NCBI RefSeq assembly: GCF_947179165.1
Contig: NC_077238.1
Location: 81,435,757 to 81,499,756, forward strand
DNA: 64,000 bases
DNA from: Solanum dulcamara
Taxonomy: Eukaryota > Streptophyta > Magnoliopsida > Solanales > Solanaceae
Direction: 5' to 3'
Of this stretch, positions 23,537-38,200 are shown piece after piece. Position 1 is the stretch's first letter; each line of letters begins with the position of its first letter. The notes beneath the pieces are model-generated. The model was not told the origin of the DNA, did no database searches, and saw only the letters and a list, made by a program, of their open reading frames with translations. The translations under genes and the position numbers were made by a program.

Positions 23537-23613
23537 GTTGTGTGTGTGTGAGAGAGAGAATATGTATATATGTCCACTTTCTCATCTTTCTTCTCATAAT
23601 TAATAATACAGTT

Positions 23614-24808
23614 ATGGCAAAGCCTCTTCTAATTTTTGTAGTTTTGATTCTAATTAGTCTAATTATATGTTCAAGTTCAGCTACTAACTACATTGTGGGT
23701 GATAGTTCTGGCTGGGATATTAGTACTGATCTTGATACATGGTTAGTAGGAAAGAAATTCAAGATTGGAGATCTACTCAGTAAGTATCATCGATCGTACT
23801 ATTTCAATATCAGTTTAAGTTATACATACTAACAATTTTTTTAAAAATCTATACTATCAACACAATTCAATCGATCATATATAATAGGTTATCACACTAT
23901 TTTAGGTTATCTTATATCAAGCTTGATAGTTGATACAAAGATTTACTTGTTTTTGTAGGTCAACTTAACTTGATAGCGTAAAAGTTCTTGTAAAAATTAA
24001 GATAAAAAATACCTTTCCACTCTACGAAATGTCTTAGTTTTAGGATCATTCTTACCAAGTAAATCATCTCGTGTTTGCCCTTGACAATAACGGAACTCCA
24101 ACATGAAGTATAATGAAGGTAATTTTAGATCATAATCAAAAGTAGAGGGCAAATTTGGACCTTTTTTTAAAAAGCATTCCGCCACGTGGAATCCGTCCAA
24201 CCCACATTGGAGCTTCATTAAAGTCAAGTGCAAATACGAGACGATTTGCTAACAGCAAGGATATGAATAACCTTAAAAATAATAATATCTCTTATACTAG
24301 AAAGTAAATTTCAAACTCCCTTTTTTTATCGGTGTACATAACATAAACTCTTTCATCATCTGTCGATATCAAAAATCTCGTTCAATCTTAATTTCATCGA
24401 TTATACTTTTTTATTTTTGCAGTGTTCCAATATTCATCGTTCCATAGTGTGTCCGAGTTAACGAGGGAGAATTTCGTGGGGTGCAACACGAGCAACGTGC
24501 TCGATTCGAGTAAAAATGGCAACACAACCTTCTCATTGGCAAAGGCAGGGGACAGATACTTTGTTTGTGGTAATAGGCTACATTGTCTTGGAGGAATGAA
24601 ACTTCATGTAAATGTAGAAAACGCAAATGTTACAGCAGTATCCCCTGCTGCTGCACCACCAGAGAAAGGGCCCTCTTTTTCCCCTTCTTCAAAGAGCAAA
24701 AATCCATCAGTTGTTCCTAATTTTGCTTTGTCTGATATTCATGTTGGATTGGATTCTATGGTACTTGTAATTCTTGGCTTTTTGTTCTTAACATTTTCAC
24801 TTATGTAA
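23614..24808 (+). CDS. Phytocyanin (uclacyanin-like blue copper protein), GPI-anchored
   Basis: Extracellular type-1 copper protein, likely in electron transfer or cell-wall chemistry. Two exons, 23614-23779 and 24423-24808, joined by a phase-1 GT-AG intron at the position usual for this family (after GDLL), give a 183-aa precursor. Residues 1-22 form a signal peptide ending CSSSA. The cupredoxin domain follows (TNYIVGDSSGWDI). Copper ligands are all present: H63, C104, H109 and M114, with C76 and C110 positioned for the disulphide. Methionine as the fourth ligand separates it from stellacyanin types (Gln) and from early nodulin-like proteins, which lack ligands. A Pro/Ser/Lys-rich linker (residues 130-150) leads to a hydrophobic C-terminus typical of GPI anchoring. 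An in-frame upstream start exists at 23542, but it puts 24 extra residues before the signal peptide, so the methionine at 23614 is preferred. The 5' end of the intron at about 24000-24250 holds an unrecognised insert-like segment. Confidence 0.92.
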
Positions 24809-24826
24809 ACTAGAGGATTTTTCATA

Positions 24827-25345
24827 ATCAAAATAGATTATTTGTTTGTATATCGGCTCTTCTGGCAAGTCTTGTTATCCCTATGGTCGTCTATCTCTCG
24901 AGTTGGAACAAATTACTATGATTCATCCCCCTGCTTATGTTACGTATTAGTCAATATTTTTCACAAATTTTACGCACGGATGCTCAAAAATCCCTCAGTT
25001 TTTCCTAGTTTTGCATTTTCCAATTATGTTGGATTGGATTATCTAGTCCTTGCAACTCTTGCCTTTTTGTCCTTGGGATAAACTTTGAGGATTTTCACTT
25101 TTGAATTGTGTACTTTAACTTGTGCATTTATTTGGGTTTTACTCATGTGCATATGATATATTCATGTTTCATGTCAAAACAGATTCTTTATTCGTACATC
25201 CGCTTCTCTAGAAAGTCTGATTGTTCATGTCGTTGTTTAGGTCTCAAATTGGAACAAATTACTATAACCCATCCCCACCTAAGAATTAGTCGACATTTTC
25301 CAAAAATTTTACGAATGAAAGCTCTTATTTTCATATTTTTTCATT
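24827..25345 (+). pseudogene. Partial tandem duplicate of the phytocyanin 3' end
   Basis: Bases 24985-25081 encode KNPSVFPSFAFSNYVGLD then YLVLATLAFLSLG, aligning with the C-terminal KNPSVVPNFALSDIHVGLDS and tail of the intact gene. The copper-binding domain is missing. The 3' flank is duplicated too: AATAGATTATTTGTTTGTAT...GGAACAAATTACTATGATTC at 24831-24924 recurs as CAGATTCTTTATTCGTACAT...GGAACAAATTACTATAACCC from about 25181 to 25271. A segment of roughly 290-350 bp covering the last codons and 3'UTR was therefore copied in tandem and has decayed. It lacks a start, signal peptide and copper ligands. Confidence 0.8.
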
Positions 25346-25479
25346 CCTCACCTCAAATATGATGCAGAAAATGTTAGTAAAGCCATTTTCAGGTAAAGCA
25401 AGTGACCAAATCTAACTAATGAACCAAAGGGTGCAACTATGTTGACTACACCTAAATTCATATCCACTTAACCTACCAA

Positions 25480-25675
25480 TTAAGAATCTGGATCAGTCGA
25501 GCTAGTCGAAGTTAATTGGTCTAACCAATATAGATTCACACCAAATAGATCCCATCAAGGGGGTAAAGTACTCCCTACCCAGAAGTATCTATTCACAAGT
25601 TTCGAATCTGAGACCTCTAGTAAAAAGGAGGAGAAATCTAATCATCCCACCACACCTCTTGATGGTTGGCTCCTT
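25480..25675 (-). mobile_element. tRNA-derived SINE relic, reverse orientation
   Basis: On the minus strand the order is GGTGTGGTGGGATGATTAGA, ACTAGAGGTCTCAGATTCGA (box B-like), GGGTAGGGAGTACTTTACCC, then TGAATCTATATTGGTTAGAC. This is the same layout as the SINE at 21992-22187. It lies between the convergent phytocyanin and SAC3A genes. Confidence 0.6.
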
Positions 25676-26219
25676 CCATATCACTCAATCACCCTGTTTA
25701 TTTTGCCTTTTCCAGTAAAGCAAATATAAAGAATGTAAACGTAAGAACTGGTCAACAGAAAAAGGCATGAAAAATATCGAGTGGTATTATTAAGCTTGTC
25801 GAATCCTAACATGTCGGATCAACAAAATCTGGCGATTCGAATCACCTATCTTACAACTGCAGGCTAGGTAAGCAAATATACACCAATTATGGATACAAAC
25901 TACAGTTCAAGTAACTGTTGCTTATGATTATGGTCCCTCTATCTCTATGTATACTGCTGTCTCTAAAAGAATCAAGAACTCCCCAATCAGAGATTAAACC
26001 ACAGGATTGAGCCATTACACATACACCCCCACGCCAGTAGAAACGGGCTACTAGCAGTACACGTACAATTATCCGACTCTTGTACTGTTGTCATCAAACG
26101 AACCTTGTTGAGTTCCAGTATGAATACCCTGAACTGGATTTACTTTCCCCTTGTATCTGGAGCAGAAGCATTGTCCTAGCATTGGATCCTCCACCATTAT
26201 CAACAAATGAATGAGGTTC

Positions 26220-29200
26220 CTATACCAGATTTCGTGTCAAAAAATCATTAACAGCGAGACTGGCATCTCCATGTGCCACAGCATCTTCAGGTTCTGGCAT
26301 ATAGAGAGTTGACACAGAGGCCTGCACATTTAGGAACACATGAACTGTCATCGTATAGCATTTCATGGAAGAAAACAAAAGGAGTGCACAAAGTTTGGAC
26401 CAAGTTAAGGTGCTAATATAACATCCCCTAATCATAACAGATCTACATAAACAGTTTCTAAATAATCATTGAGAAGCGTGATTCTTTGTGCACTCCATGA
26501 GTGAAACCATTTATACCTGATTGGGAGTGCACAAAATTTGGACCAAGTTAAGGTGGCTAATATAACATCCCCCGATCATATCAGATCTACATTTTAATAT
26601 GAGGCCAACATCATAACATCCCCTTTACCCTCGATGTGGGACTCTTCACACACACACACACACCTCAGGCCCAGGGCTAGACATCTGGAGCATGGGCAAT
26701 TTTAATATGGGGCTCAACATCGGATGAATTGGAATGTGTCCTGCTCTAGTATCATGTTAAATGGAACTTGGACCTAACTCAACCCCAAAAGTTAGCTCAC
26801 GAGGGAGGATTGCCCAAGACCATCGGAAGAGACCAAGGATCCCTTACTGTAACTCAAAAACATACATTTTGTGCTCTTGGTTCATAATCTAGGTATTTAC
26901 TTTATAGTAATCCAATTATTTACCTTTCCTTTCTAGTTCGCGTTGTAGTCTTTATTTTGATAATTCCAAGAATCTATTTCATGTTCAAAATAACTTCTTT
27001 GTGAGTCCTTTAATCGTTCATTGTTGTTTAATTCAATTATCACTGATTCACAACGTAAGTAGTCTTATTAAGCTCCTTGGAAATGGCTCAATTCTCGGAC
27101 AACGCATACGATTTTCTCGAAAAAGCTACATATATAAGTTGAATACATATATAGTTCCTTCTTTCCTTAAAGAGTAATTGATTTGGTAATCAGATGTTGG
27201 AATATAGTCAATCTAATATGTGCTTGGAAGTATATTGTCATGTATTTAAAAAAGGACAAGAAATCAAACTGACCAACAAAAACTGAAGCGATGAAAAAAC
27301 CAATTTAATTGGTTTGGCTTGATTCCAACATTTGAAAAAACGCTTAACTGGTTTGGATTCCTTTTAGAGGAAAACAGAACCATGAACACCACTACCAGGC
27401 ACCGACATGGTTCGAGCTCGTGACATGTGCCGGATTGACTGCACGACCACGAGCTTACATCATTGAAAAGACTAGAAAGCTTTACAAATGTTTGATTGAG
27501 AGTTGACCAATTTGACAAGTATTAACAACGGGTAGACCAGCGTTAACTATGAGTTGACCAAGACTTGACCACCATTAGAGTTTCTAGGATGAATCTAGCA
27601 TGGCTCCACACGGCCCACTAGCCTACGACTCCTTTGTTATCTTAGCACTAAGTACTTGGACTTGGGGCCAAGCCCATTGTTTAGCCAATAGTATAATTTT
27701 GAGTAATGCACGATTTTCACCTACGTTTGGATGATATGTTTGTGAGGCTATATATAGAGACCTTTTGGGTTCTCGAAGAACTCCTTGGGTTGCTATTGAA
27801 CGTGTATCCTCCTCCTATAAATTTGATATCTTTGGGTCAATTGTTACATGATTGGGATGTAATTATTGTTATATACTAATTGTGGCCGAATTCTAACAAT
27901 TTGATTCCTAGATCTTATCTATATATCTCTTCATCTTAGTCTATTCTTATTTTCTTTGTGAATTTCCCTTGTTTGCTATTTCTTTCCGTTGTCACCTATC
28001 CACACATCCATACCATGCTACTTGTAGAGCGGTTGGCATTAAATACTTCTGCATAAATCAGGAGACAACACACCTTTGCATCAAACTGCATCTCCCCAGA
28101 ATTATCAGAAGTGAGGCATGCACCATGGCCTTTCAGCCATTCCACACAATCTTCCACTCCATCTGTGTCCTCGCTTTCTTCAGTTGTCGATAAGACACTT
28201 GCGAAGCCTAGAACCTGGGCAATGTAGGTGACCGGAACAGTTGGGCGATTTGAACGAGACATACATCTAACAGCCGCATATCGCATTTTATCAGCATATC
28301 GATCTGCAGAGAATAAGTATAAATCATCAAATTTAGCTTAATAAATGCAATAGCTAAATATCAACCATTCAGAACAAAACACACCCATAAGACACATGTT
28401 AAGATTAGGAGCTGTCTTGTATAATCTGAAGAAGGCAACATAGTTTCCAGAGGACACAGCTGCTCGAACTGATAGAGCATGTTTAACAGCATTGTTCTGT
28501 CTAGCCTCTGCTGGTAATCTGGAAAAGGAAAATGCACAACAAAATAGTTTAACATTCCACGTTTGATAAGAGGGGGTTTTCCAGTATGTATTAACCATGT
28601 TTTAAGCATATTTTCTCAAGCTACCAGCACCCAGGTGTATGGAAATTGAAGCCAGATATACTATGAATTTGTCAAAAACAATGGATTAGACCATAGAAAG
28701 ACTACAATTCACTTTCCCTCTGTGGCACTTCTGTTACCTTTTGCAATACAAAATAAGCTCCTTTGAACTATGGACTAAATTGTGACATTTGAGATTTCTA
28801 TTCAACTTTAAACATAACTTGATGCCCTTTTTTCTCTTTTCTAGGTCATTTGAAAGGCAACTTTCCATCTTCTCTTCACACTCTCTGTCTTCTGCTTTCT
28901 TCCCTCCCTCCCTTGCTACCACACACCCAAAACCCATCCCTTCCCACCTCAAGTCTCTATCTTCTTCTTTCTTTTGGTTTCTTCCTTGTGTAACAAATTG
29001 AGATGAACAGGAGAATGGACACACTCCTAAATTAAGCACGAGCTTAACTGTCTGATTTAGTCTAAACTATGACAAGCTTATGTGTATATTAAGGCCAAAA
29101 ACGAAAAGGTAAAAAAGTTTTGCATAGAGGTCAGGAATTAAAATGCATGAGTATAATTGGCCAATGAATAATGTTCATAAGTCATAACTAGCAAAAGATA

Positions 29201-32200
29201 TGAGTGGGTGATTCCCTGCTGGTTGAACCTGTTGCACAGCTAAGTCATAACTAGAAGGAATAGACCATAGAGGATTTGTCAACATCTGTCTGCTGCAATT
29301 TAACCTCACAGTCATCCTTAAGGTTGCGGAAAGCAAGGATGTCACGAGTAAAATTCTGTTACATGCAAATCTTACCAGATCTCCTCTTCTTCTTTTTTTC
29401 TTCCCTATTGCAGATGCAGATGCCTAAAAAGGACTAACCAGAGGAACAGCAAAAGTACTCTGGGTGCCCGTGAACCAAATGACAGAATAGAATGGAAGCA
29501 GAGAAATAAGCAACACGACAAGACTTGCAAAAGTTTCACAAAGAAGAACGCAAGAAAACCAGTATAGTAAGTAGTTGACTGACCTAGACAATGCTAATAG
29601 CACATCTCTGTTGTTACTAGAGTGCAAAAGCACACAGAGTAGATTATATGCAGCAAACTCCATATCGCATCCCTTGATTCCTTCTGCATAAAGCGTTTTT
29701 AGCTGTGACTGACACTGCATATACCAGAACTAAGAGTGTAAGTCTAAGAGTAACACTGAAGCAGATAAACCAATGATGTCTTAGCAGCAAATTAAACATT
29801 TGTTTACTACATGTCCAAAAAACTTTGATTCCAACGCAATTCAATATTGCAATTGCGCCAGAATGCATACTCATTTAAAACAAGAAAAAGATTGAAAAGT
29901 TTTAAAACAATTCAAGGTAATAGTCCACAAAAAAACTTTCCAACACACCCAAACGATTTTAGGGAGGTAAGGAACATCTACATTTCTTTAATCAGAACAC
30001 ATAAGCAGCTAATAATATAGATTTACTGCTCACAACACACTGCTTCTTTGCGTGTTGACAAAGACCAAAGGAAGTAGGATGCTAGCAGAAAGAATCTGCA
30101 GCTAGAAAAGAAATAGGATATAGGTGAAGCCAGAAAAATGTGGTCAGTCATCCAACCCAGTATGTCAAACAACCAATAGAAGCATCAAGAGGAGTGACCC
30201 AACATTAGTAGTAAACACCAACCGAGACAAAATGTCATTTATGTGTCCACATAATTCAAAATAAGGAAACTTCTTTGTGGCAAAAAGTGGACCATTCTTA
30301 TACCAGCAGCGAACCCTGAAAGGACTGTAAGAACTATAATGGCAATACTAACAAATAATTATATCGCATTTTACCAGCTAAACTTCCCTTGCAAGTAATG
30401 CGGGTGTATAAAAGGATTTGAACCGTGGGAAAAGGCAGCATAAATTTTGTACACAGAGAGCCAAAAACATTTCACCCAGATATACTTAAACTTCTGGATT
30501 GGAAGCCCCAGTAAGGAATTTCACTCTTAACTAAATTCTATAAATTAGTACAGAAACTTGACTGCAAAAAAGATCCAGCATTCAATAACATTCAAACAAA
30601 GAAGTATCCAATTGAAATATGAACTGCATGGAAGTACTTCCAAACACATTAGCATACAAGAAAATTCACAGAGAGATTAGGTTCTGAGAAGTTATGACAT
30701 TCTGAGAGTTCCCACCATGGGAAGGAGATACCTGATTAAATTCCGACAAGTCCCCAACTTCTATTGCCAATCGACCATGTGTTTCATACACCTAAAACAG
30801 AAGGTGAGTGAAGAAGATATTAATAAGAAAAATCAATACAATATCTACTGTAAAGAAAGTCGTGTCAATCATTTTCAGAAAATAACTTCAGATCCTAGAT
30901 TTGCCAGTGTATATGACGATGAAAATTTTATGTTTTGCTCCATTTGAATAGTGAAATTAGAATAAGAAAAAATACCTTGACTGTTAACTCGTTGCGTATG
31001 CGTTGGACCGTAAGATCTTGCCGTATTGATTTTAACTGATCACATTTGTAAAGGTAGTTTTTCGGAGAACTTTGAACCATGTTTAATGCTTTTTCCAAGA
31101 CTTCTTCTGGTCTCACCTGCAAAAGAAGAATTACTTTTGAGAAATCATCAAAACTTGCAAAGTGAAAATTGTCAATATATATAATGCATTTCCCTTGAAT
31201 CTCAAGTAACAACAGAAAGAATCAACAAGACTACCGTTGCAGGGTCAGGTGCAGAAGTAAGACGTAAGTAGCGTTTCTCAATTTCCTGGCAGGTTCCTTT
31301 GACAGTAAGAGCATCCCAATCAATATCTTCAACAGCATAATTACCATTTTCCTCAATGTTTCTGCTAAGCACCAAGGCAGTAGCCCTCCTTGCATACACA
31401 TTTCCAGCTGCTCCATTTCTGGATCGATTATCATTAGTAGCTACGCGACTTCCACGCCCTCTTTCAAAACGCTTCGATCGATTTTCACGTCTCTTTCTTT
31501 CCTCTGGTGTATCTGCCGCTGATCCGGCAGCAGATTTATAGGCTGCTTGACTTCGTTCCTTATCACTATCACTGGATGCTTCACCGTTATCTGCCGCATC
31601 CATTCCATCACCAACACACTGCCTCTTAGCTGGCCTAAAGACATCAGTTTTGGGGGTTTTCCGCTGTGGTAAAGAAAATTTCACATGACTCGAATTATTC
31701 ACCTTGTTATCTGACTTTCCACCTGAAAACTGTATGCAATCACTCAGATGAGAGACATTTTATTTGGTCATATGGATCTAGTGCCGAACTGACGGAAGCC
31801 AAAAGATTAAAATACCCCAGATTAAAATAACCCAGGCTTTAAGATTTAAGTAGCACTAAGCCAAAAAGACCAGTATCAGATGTGCCAATCTCATGTAAGA
31901 AAAATCTTAGCTGGGTCAGGACAGAGTTCCACTTGAGTACCTAAAACAACAATTTAACATCCCTTGACACAGTAACAGATCCAAAATGATCTTGCCTAAG
32001 AAGCCGCTTTGGTTCATGCGGTGCAAACAAAAACATAGCATGCTACCTAACCCAAAAAGTAGTCGCTGGTTGATTCCACCTGTATCATAACATCATGCTC
32101 TAAGATTGATGGACTAATCGCCTGTTTGACTGCTTTTGGGACGCCAAAAGTGCGTATTTTTTCCAAAAAGTGCTTATTTAAAAAAATCTAAGGTGTTTGA

Positions 32201-35200
32201 CTACGCTTTTGGGAGAAAATAAGTGCTCTTGGGAGTAGCAGAAGATGTTCTTCATAAGCTAAAAAAATAATTTCCCCAACATTGCTTTGAGAAAAAAAAA
32301 CACTTAAAAAGCACTTTTTAAAATCTTGGCCAAACACAAATTATTACTCAAAAGTGCTTTTTAAATTTATTGGCCAAACACAAATTGCTTCTCACGAGAA
32401 GTACTTTTTTGAAAAGCACTTTTCAAAATAAGCTGATTTTAGAAGCTTGGCCAAACAAGCTATAAAAGAATAGTTTTCTCATGAATTATGGAGGATTCTA
32501 AGAAAACATATTTTGGATGACATTACAATCTCTGACACAATAAAAGTATGATAAAGAACTACTAATAGAATTGAACATATTTTTTGGTTGATATTATGCA
32601 CATTTAGATTTATCGATCACCAAAAAATAAGGGGACAAAATAATCGAGATAAGTAAACCAGGGAAGGAGCCAGAATAGAAAGTGAAATCATGAAGCTGGA
32701 GATAAGCCACTCAGCAACCTAGACCACCTCTTTAGCTTCTTCTTTTCAAGCAAGAGGCTGAAGTAGGTGAAAAATAGAAAGAGAGAACTGTAAAACCTTC
32801 TATCTTCAAAGGCAGAAAACTATTACCTGTCTATTCCAACTCCCATACTTAGAAGCATCAGGAGTGACTAATGCAGGTTGGACAGTTGGTTTCTCCTCTA
32901 CTAAAGGCTCCCACCTACTTTTGTATCGCCTACTCGGACTTCTTTTACTTTTTGGAGATGAAGAAACTGGAGCTGAAAATATTACTCTTCTGCAGAGAAA
33001 AGGAAGAAGTCAAATAGTCCTTGAATTTGATATCTAACTATAAGAGCAAATTCATCAGCATAAAAGGAAAAAGGCTCATGATCATGATTAAGTTCCTTAA
33101 TCAGGGAAACTACACTATATACACAGAAGTGGTTTGCTTTTAATTGTTAAACAAATACTTCAGCAAAAATAAAAATGAATGGGAAAAAGGAGGAACAAGC
33201 AGTTTGTTTCTAACTACTGAGGCAAAAAGTATTACATTTGCAGTTTACACTAGCTGTAAGATAACAACCATATGCTAGGTGAAGTACAAATGCGGAGATG
33301 AGATACAGTAATTGATATTCATGCCCTATGACAGCTACTTTGGTAAGCCACACATGCGTGCATTGTATAGATTTAGATGTTTGTGTGAGCACACAGCATG
33401 TGCATGCACAAGGTTTGCATATCAGTTTAGGGAAGAGTGAGATAGCATACTCCTTATCTGCATCCACGCTAGGCATGAGGAAAAGAGGCTCGGTGTCCCA
33501 GTCTCTTGTATGAAGCGTACCGTCAGCAGTTGCCTTTGTGATAATCTGCAGATTATGGTACATTTAAGTAACAGAGGGGCAAGGCAAAGAACCACGCATC
33601 AATAAAACTATATATCATTATAGTGCAAGTAAATCAAACGTCACTCAGTCAACTATGACTCATTATGTTGCAAACAGCTCAAATGTTACTCAATAATATC
33701 AGCACTAACACTTCTCTAGATGGGACGCAAAATAATAGTTAAGGCAGAAAGATCATCGTAGGTCACAAACTTCATAAACAACACTACCCCAACACTCAAG
33801 TTAGCTGTTTACTTCATTACTACAATCTGTCCAATGCAATAGGCTGCTGCATGAGTAGCTAATACAAACATACTAAGGATGGGAAAGGGTTCCGACTGTA
33901 GAGACATCCCTACAAGTGCAAAAGAAATTTCAAATCTTAAAGCACTTGCACATTATACAATTGAGAAAACAGTCTTGCAACCAAAGTTACTTATCAGGTA
34001 TACTCGGGGCTATATTTTTTGGACATATTTATATATGATGTCAGCTCTTTACTTCCAATTCAACCTCCCTAGATGTGTGAAAAAGGGAAGGCAGAGTTTT
34101 TGCTCTGTATATAGCAATACCTACTTGGTGATGTAATTATGGAATAAAAGTACTTACCCAAAAGAAAAGGCAGAGAAAAAAGAAGTATTTCAATCCACAA
34201 GGAGGGTCAAGGGGGGATCAAGATTTTATTGATTGCATTATGCATTTCAATTCTAGGTGTTCATCAATGAATTCCTCGTGTGTTTTCTCTAGCTCTATAT
34301 GGGTAAAAGGAGGTGCCCTGTGTCCTATTCTACCCTTCAAACTTTCCCCCTCTTTTTTTACGTCCCCATGTTCCCCCCGTGTGGCGACATGGGGGCGAAA
34401 AATCATGATAACTGATGCCACAGAGATACAAAACCAAAGATGCAGGAATAATGTGATTGACAAGTTCGAACACAAGTTGGAAGACACAAGACATGCCCTC
34501 ACCAGGACCTATAACTAACTTCTTGTCACTTTACCTTAATCCAAAGCTGTGAAGCAGAACTGAACACGCCATTTAATTAATGAATGTCAACTAGAAACAA
34601 ATGAACAGGATGTGGATGGTGAAAGAAAGCAGATTGCTATCAGATAGAACTACTATAATGTTATTATCAGAAGCACCTTCTAGAAGTCCACCACTGAGAA
34701 AATGCATTACGGACAAAAACAATCAGCATAGTTGGGCTCTCAGTACCCATTAAAGGTAAAAAGGAAAGCTTTAAGAAGTGGGACAAGTAACAAAGGGTGA
34801 AATGTACATATAGGAAGCAGTTGAAAACATAAAAAAGGTCTCGGATAACATTAAGTAATCTAATATAATTCCCTCAAAGGCTCAGAATAAAAAAATCACC
34901 GGGAGGACTTCAACTTAACAGGGGCATACTCCAGTACATGAAGTATAAGGAAGCTTGTCTTCATTCAAGTCCCAAACTTATACTTGTGAGCTGAATCAGT
35001 CAGCCTGTCCAACCTCTAATATATCATGTTTTATCCATCTTCATACCCCTTCTTTTGGGAAATTTTATGTCTATGTAGTGCTAAAAACCCGTATGTTATG
35101 CACTATAAAAATGGATAGTCAAATCTCTAATTTTAGTTCTTTTTAATTTTCTGGCAACATAATCATCAACGCCACTTCTCTTTTTGAGACAAATGGGTGC

Positions 35201-38200
35201 TCCTCATTCTATGCTCTAGCAATTCATAACTTGGAAGTTATTCAATTGCTGCTTGCTACACAAGCTATAAAGCATCATTATCTCAGTACAATCTGAAAAT
35301 TCTTCTACGGCTGGGACAAGCTAGATTAAAAAACCTTTTCCCTGAGATGTATGTTTTGGCAGTACATCAACAAATGAGTTTAGCTGACAGTTGGACACAA
35401 GGAGGATGGAACATCCAGGTTAGAAGGAATTTTAATGACTGGGAAATTGAAACTGTGACAGAATTTTTCAGAGCTTTGGAAGAGTCCAAAGGGACAAAGG
35501 ATGAGGCTGATAGACTATGGTGGAGCAAAGATAGCAAACGCATGTTTAAGGTAAACTCAGCATACAAGTTTTTGAACAAAGGTGGACAGCAACCACCACA
35601 ATGGCCATGGAAACAAATCTGGAAAACAAAAATCCCCTTCAAGGTGGCATGTTTTACTTGGCTACTGGCAAGAGAAGAGTCCTGACACAAGAAAATTTCA
35701 AGAAGACGAAGTTCTCTATGTGCTCTAGATGCTATTTGTGTGGAGAAAAGATTGAGACAGTCCGCCATCTGTTTTTACAGTGCAGGATAACAACCCCAAC
35801 TTTGGAGGATTTCTATCAGCCTCAGGGGTGTTGCTTGGACTATGCCTAACAGAATCACCCACCTTCTCTACAGTTGGGAAGAGGTAGGTGTGGGAGCTTC
35901 AGACAGAGACAGATGGAGGATTGTCCCAGCCTGTATCTGGTGGACAATCTGGAGAGAGAGAAATACTAGATGTTTTGAGAGCAAAAGTTGTGATCTTCAG
36001 AAGATCAAATTGAACTGTATAAGACTTTTTTGTTTCGGGTGCAAACAGATGTACCTAGAGGATACTGAGTCGATTATTGAGATCCTTGGCTCTTGTTAGA
36101 TTTTAGATTCAGATATCCTGTTTTGTTGATAAGTTGTAATTACGGTTTTCAGTCAAACCCATGTACTGGTTTAATCAATACATACAAATGTTACCTTTCT
36201 CAAATAAAATCTATGCAGCATGCATTACATGGCAAGAACTGGGAAAATGGACCAAGAAAGAAAATCTCAAAATACACTAAGATACCTCCTTCATGACAGC
36301 TTGGGATGCAACCATTTCAGTATCATCCTTGCAACGAGCCAAAGCCCTTTCAACATAACCACAAAGTGATTTTGGAAAAGTATCAGGCTGCAGACAACAG
36401 AAAGATCACTTTAGTTACGCAAGGAAAATAAATAATCTGACACTTATTTGATGCAATGCAACAATAAATACCATGTTACAACATGTCACCATTATCCCAA
36501 CTATATCGTCAACATTATCCCAACTATGTAGTTACCAGTAGAATAAAATACCAAGGTTTCCCAGATTGTGTGGCGATAAAAGTACAAAACACAACCAAGG
36601 AGCAGTTAAAAAATTCATCAATAAAACCTAACAGTTGAACTGTCAATCATAACAACATAGAAGATTGCAGTGTCAAAGTATCATATAGAAAAAAGCTGCT
36701 CCTTAGAAGTTCAACAAAATCAGAAGTCTTACCAATATTGAAATTCCCTGCAGAAGTGATTAAACCAAGTTAATACAAACCTACCAGTTTAGCCATAATA
36801 ACTATATCATTAATCATTATTTCAACATCAACTTGAAAAAGAGAATCTGAAGTTGAAAGACTCGATTAAAGAGTATTTTCAAGTGAAATAATTGTACACT
36901 CACACAGATTCTTTTTCTCCGAATGAAATTCATGTGCAAACACAATAGACTTCCATATAACCTTTTCCAACTTCCATCTCAGATTCTCTTTTTTTCCAAC
37001 TTGAACCAAATATTGTCACCAACATTAATCATTAATTGATTTAATTTTAGCAAGCAAGCATGTTGCTTTTCACTTATAAAGTTGTAATGATGTCGACCAT
37101 GAAAAAGTGATTCAGCTATTTCTATTCTCATACCTACATCTAAAACGTAATGCAATAAAATTTCAAACAGGGAAAAACTTTGCCCGGCTTTTACCATAAC
37201 AGAATTTACATTTACACAGAACTCGCAGAAATCTCAGTAGATTTGTTCACTAGACTAGTTTAAATGACCAAGAAAATGATTATAAAATAACCCATCTTTC
37301 CCTGAAAGAGATAAGTGTGGAATGCAATTGTTTTCTCCTGGATTGAACATGTGAGCTTATTCACAGGCCACTCATTGGAACAACTCTAAAGGTTTTCCTA
37401 ATAGACCAATGGTGGCGACTGGTGAGAACCTTTAACAGCCCTAACTACATCTGTACCAAAGCATACACAACCAACCACCCGAGCTACTGATTCACTGGTT
37501 ATCAAAATATCCTCTGCATACCTATTCCACCGATATCACCCATAATATAAATTACACAAATCAAGGAAAATATAGAACTCAAGAGCATTAAATTAAGTTA
37601 ATCTTGCTAGTATTGATAAAATGATACCACAAACCAAATACACTCTGACAAGTCACTTTCCAAATGCACTTATACATATTAGACTGTTGGAGGTTCATTG
37701 GTTATTTAAAGGACTATATTAGTATTATATCACTAGCACAGATAACTTCTAATTTCAATTCTCCAAGCAGCACATGATGAAAGACTTGGTGAAAACTTTA
37801 TCATCTTAGTCAAGCATTTAAACTTTCTCCATCGATTATGCAAACTTATGTTACAAAACTCAATGTGTGACTGCATGTCTTACTGAAATGATCAAAGTAA
37901 AAGGTGTCTGACCTTGAGAGCATTATTTGCAGCACTAGAAGATACTTTTTCATTAGTTTTTGGTAAGGAAACGCTGACATATGCAGGTTTGGCCGCTGCA
38001 TTAGTTGTAGAGCTTTGCATATCCAGCTTTGGTAATCCCATAGCCAAGGTTGAAGCTATTCTAGGGTTTGTGGGAATCTGTAGTTTGCTAGCACTGCCCG
38101 TGTCTGCTGATGTAACAGTTTGCTGCACGGTGGGCAAAGATGACTGATAACTATAGGGCATCTGATAAGGGGCTTGATATTGTGTGCTTGGTGCTTGGGG

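Noticed and set aside
28734..29039. 101-codon minus-strand frame within a SAC3A intron
   Set aside because: Lies between well-defined exons 10 and 11, charged low complexity, no continuity with SAC3 family sequence.
34218..34518. Overlapping frames on both strands near 34.2-34.5 kb
   Set aside because: Less AT-rich intronic insert, but no recognisable domain on either strand; possibly an unidentified transposon piece.
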